A DNA stretch of 7,349 nt from Clostridia bacterium (GTDB taxonomy: Bacteria > Bacillota > Clostridia > TANB77 > UBA1234): positions 1 through 7,349 of the forward strand of contig CAAFRB010000097.1 of assembly GCA_900765095.1 (NCBI GenBank). The letters run 5' to 3'. The notes beneath the pieces are model-generated. The model was not told the origin of the DNA. It did not search any database and saw nothing but the letters and a program-made list of their open reading frames with translations. Of the stretch, positions 7,011 through 7,349 are shown piece after piece (the stretch's first letter is position 1; each line of letters starts with the position of its first letter). The translations under genes and the position numbers were made by a program.

Positions 7011-7349
7011 CTATTTAATCTCCCAGGCAGATTCAAAGGTTTGTCCATCCTTTGAGGTATCGGCTATGTCTAGGAGCTTAGAGCTTAGAGAAACTACAGG
7101 GCGAAGGCCAAACGAAGGCGCGCTTACGTAGCCAGCGGAAATGTACAAGCTGTTGCCGTACACGTCACCTGAATATGCCGCCCGCATCGCGAAACCGACG
7201 CACTCATTCTCAGAGCTCATGCTCACATACGAAGAAGCCAGCCAGCCTCTGTGCGTTTCATCCCCACCTAGTATATCATTTATTACTGCATTACCTGTTC
7301 CTGGATTGTATCCATAATATGTTCTTGATGTTAATACAGGCGTTGTTGC
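7011..7349 (-). CDS. DGR variable target protein, C-terminal part (C-lectin-like fold)
   Basis: Only the last 112 codons are in the window; the frame is open to 7349 and the N-terminus lies outside. The visible part reads ATTPVLTSRTYYGYNPGTG at its left end, then GGDETHRGWLASSYV, the variable segment and GLRPVVSLSSKLL, ending in ESAWEIK. The WLAS...GLRPVVSL layout is typical of C-type-lectin-like (formylglycine-generating-enzyme fold) domains that display DGR-variable residues in a ligand pocket. Compared with the template, 13 residues are changed, mostly at Asn codons (N to S, G, D, Y or I), while scaffold residues are kept. About 27 codons follow the VR, so the variable site is not at the very C-terminus as it is in many DGR targets. 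Where the protein acts (surface, secreted or phage particle) cannot be judged without its N-terminus. Confidence 0.88.
   Translation of the reverse strand, partial: ATTPVLTSRTYYGYNPGTGNAVINDILGGDETHRGWLASSYVSMSSENECVGFAMRAAYSGDVYGNSLYISAGYVSAPSFGLRPVVSLSSKLLDIADTSKDGQTFESAWEIK
7094..7243 (-). repeat. DGR variable repeat (VR) with 3' IMH-like end
   Basis: Gap-free 150-bp partner of the template repeat at 5897-6046. On the minus strand the differences from TR are 12 A-to-G, 3 A-to-T, 1 A-to-C and a single non-adenine change (T to G in an Arg codon, silent). The 25 bases at the 3' end (7094-7118) are unchanged and probably hold the initiation-of-mutagenic-homing region. The next base outside differs (T in VR, C in TR at 5896). 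All substitutions keep the target frame open. Confidence 0.95.

Noticed and set aside
5897..7243. CRISPR or transposon interpretation of the two 150-bp repeats
   Set aside because: Only two copies, direct orientation, with base-specific (adenine) divergence and one copy inside a coding frame; no transposase, terminal inverted repeats or regular spacers.

Overview
The window is AT-rich DNA in which every supported gene lies on the minus strand. It fits a low-GC Gram-positive bacterium (Bacillota, Clostridia-like, probably host-associated). The evidence for this is A/T-rich codon use, strong AAGGAGG-type ribosome binding sites, a TTG start, a perfect sigma-A-type promoter, and the protein families present. 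The standard code is in use: the RF2 gene depends on TGA being a stop. Genus cannot be told from sequence alone.

Read in the direction of transcription (7349 to 1), the window holds two blocks. Block 1 (7349 to about 4690) is a diversity-generating retroelement (DGR). Its parts in order are: the 3' end of a variable target gene carrying the variable repeat (VR, 7094-7243); a hairpin just after that gene (6973-7005); a MutS-like accessory gene (6454-6894, TTG start); an Avd-family accessory gene (6087-6464, 11-nt overlap with the previous gene); the template repeat (TR, 5897-6046); a non-coding spacer ending in a rho-independent terminator (5705-5734); and the reverse transcriptase (RT, 4690-5644). 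TR and VR align over 150 bp without gaps. Read on the minus strand they differ at 17 positions, and 16 of these are at TR adenines. That is the hallmark of adenine-specific mutagenic retrohoming. The RT has the catalytic YQDD and the DGR-type IGNMTSQ motif, but is split by one apparent extra base near 5314. This is either a sequencing error or a recent inactivation.

Block 2 (about 4673 to 1) starts at a clear promoter (TTGAAC-17-TATAAT) and begins with prfB (peptide chain release factor 2). Its first 25 codons precede the classic CTT-TGA-C programmed +1 frameshift. After only 9 nt follow four tightly packed glycosyltransferase genes (one GT4, three GT2, the last cut by the window edge), with no visible terminator between them. 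They look like part of a surface polysaccharide cluster transcribed with or behind prfB.

The expected working of block 1 is that TR RNA is copied by RT with Avd, with errors at adenines, and the cDNA replaces VR, changing about a dozen exposed residues of the target's C-lectin-like domain. The most noteworthy points are the DGR with its MutS-like gene, the terminator separating TR from RT, the long hairpin after the target gene, and the broken RT beside a TR/VR pair that still looks freshly mutagenised.
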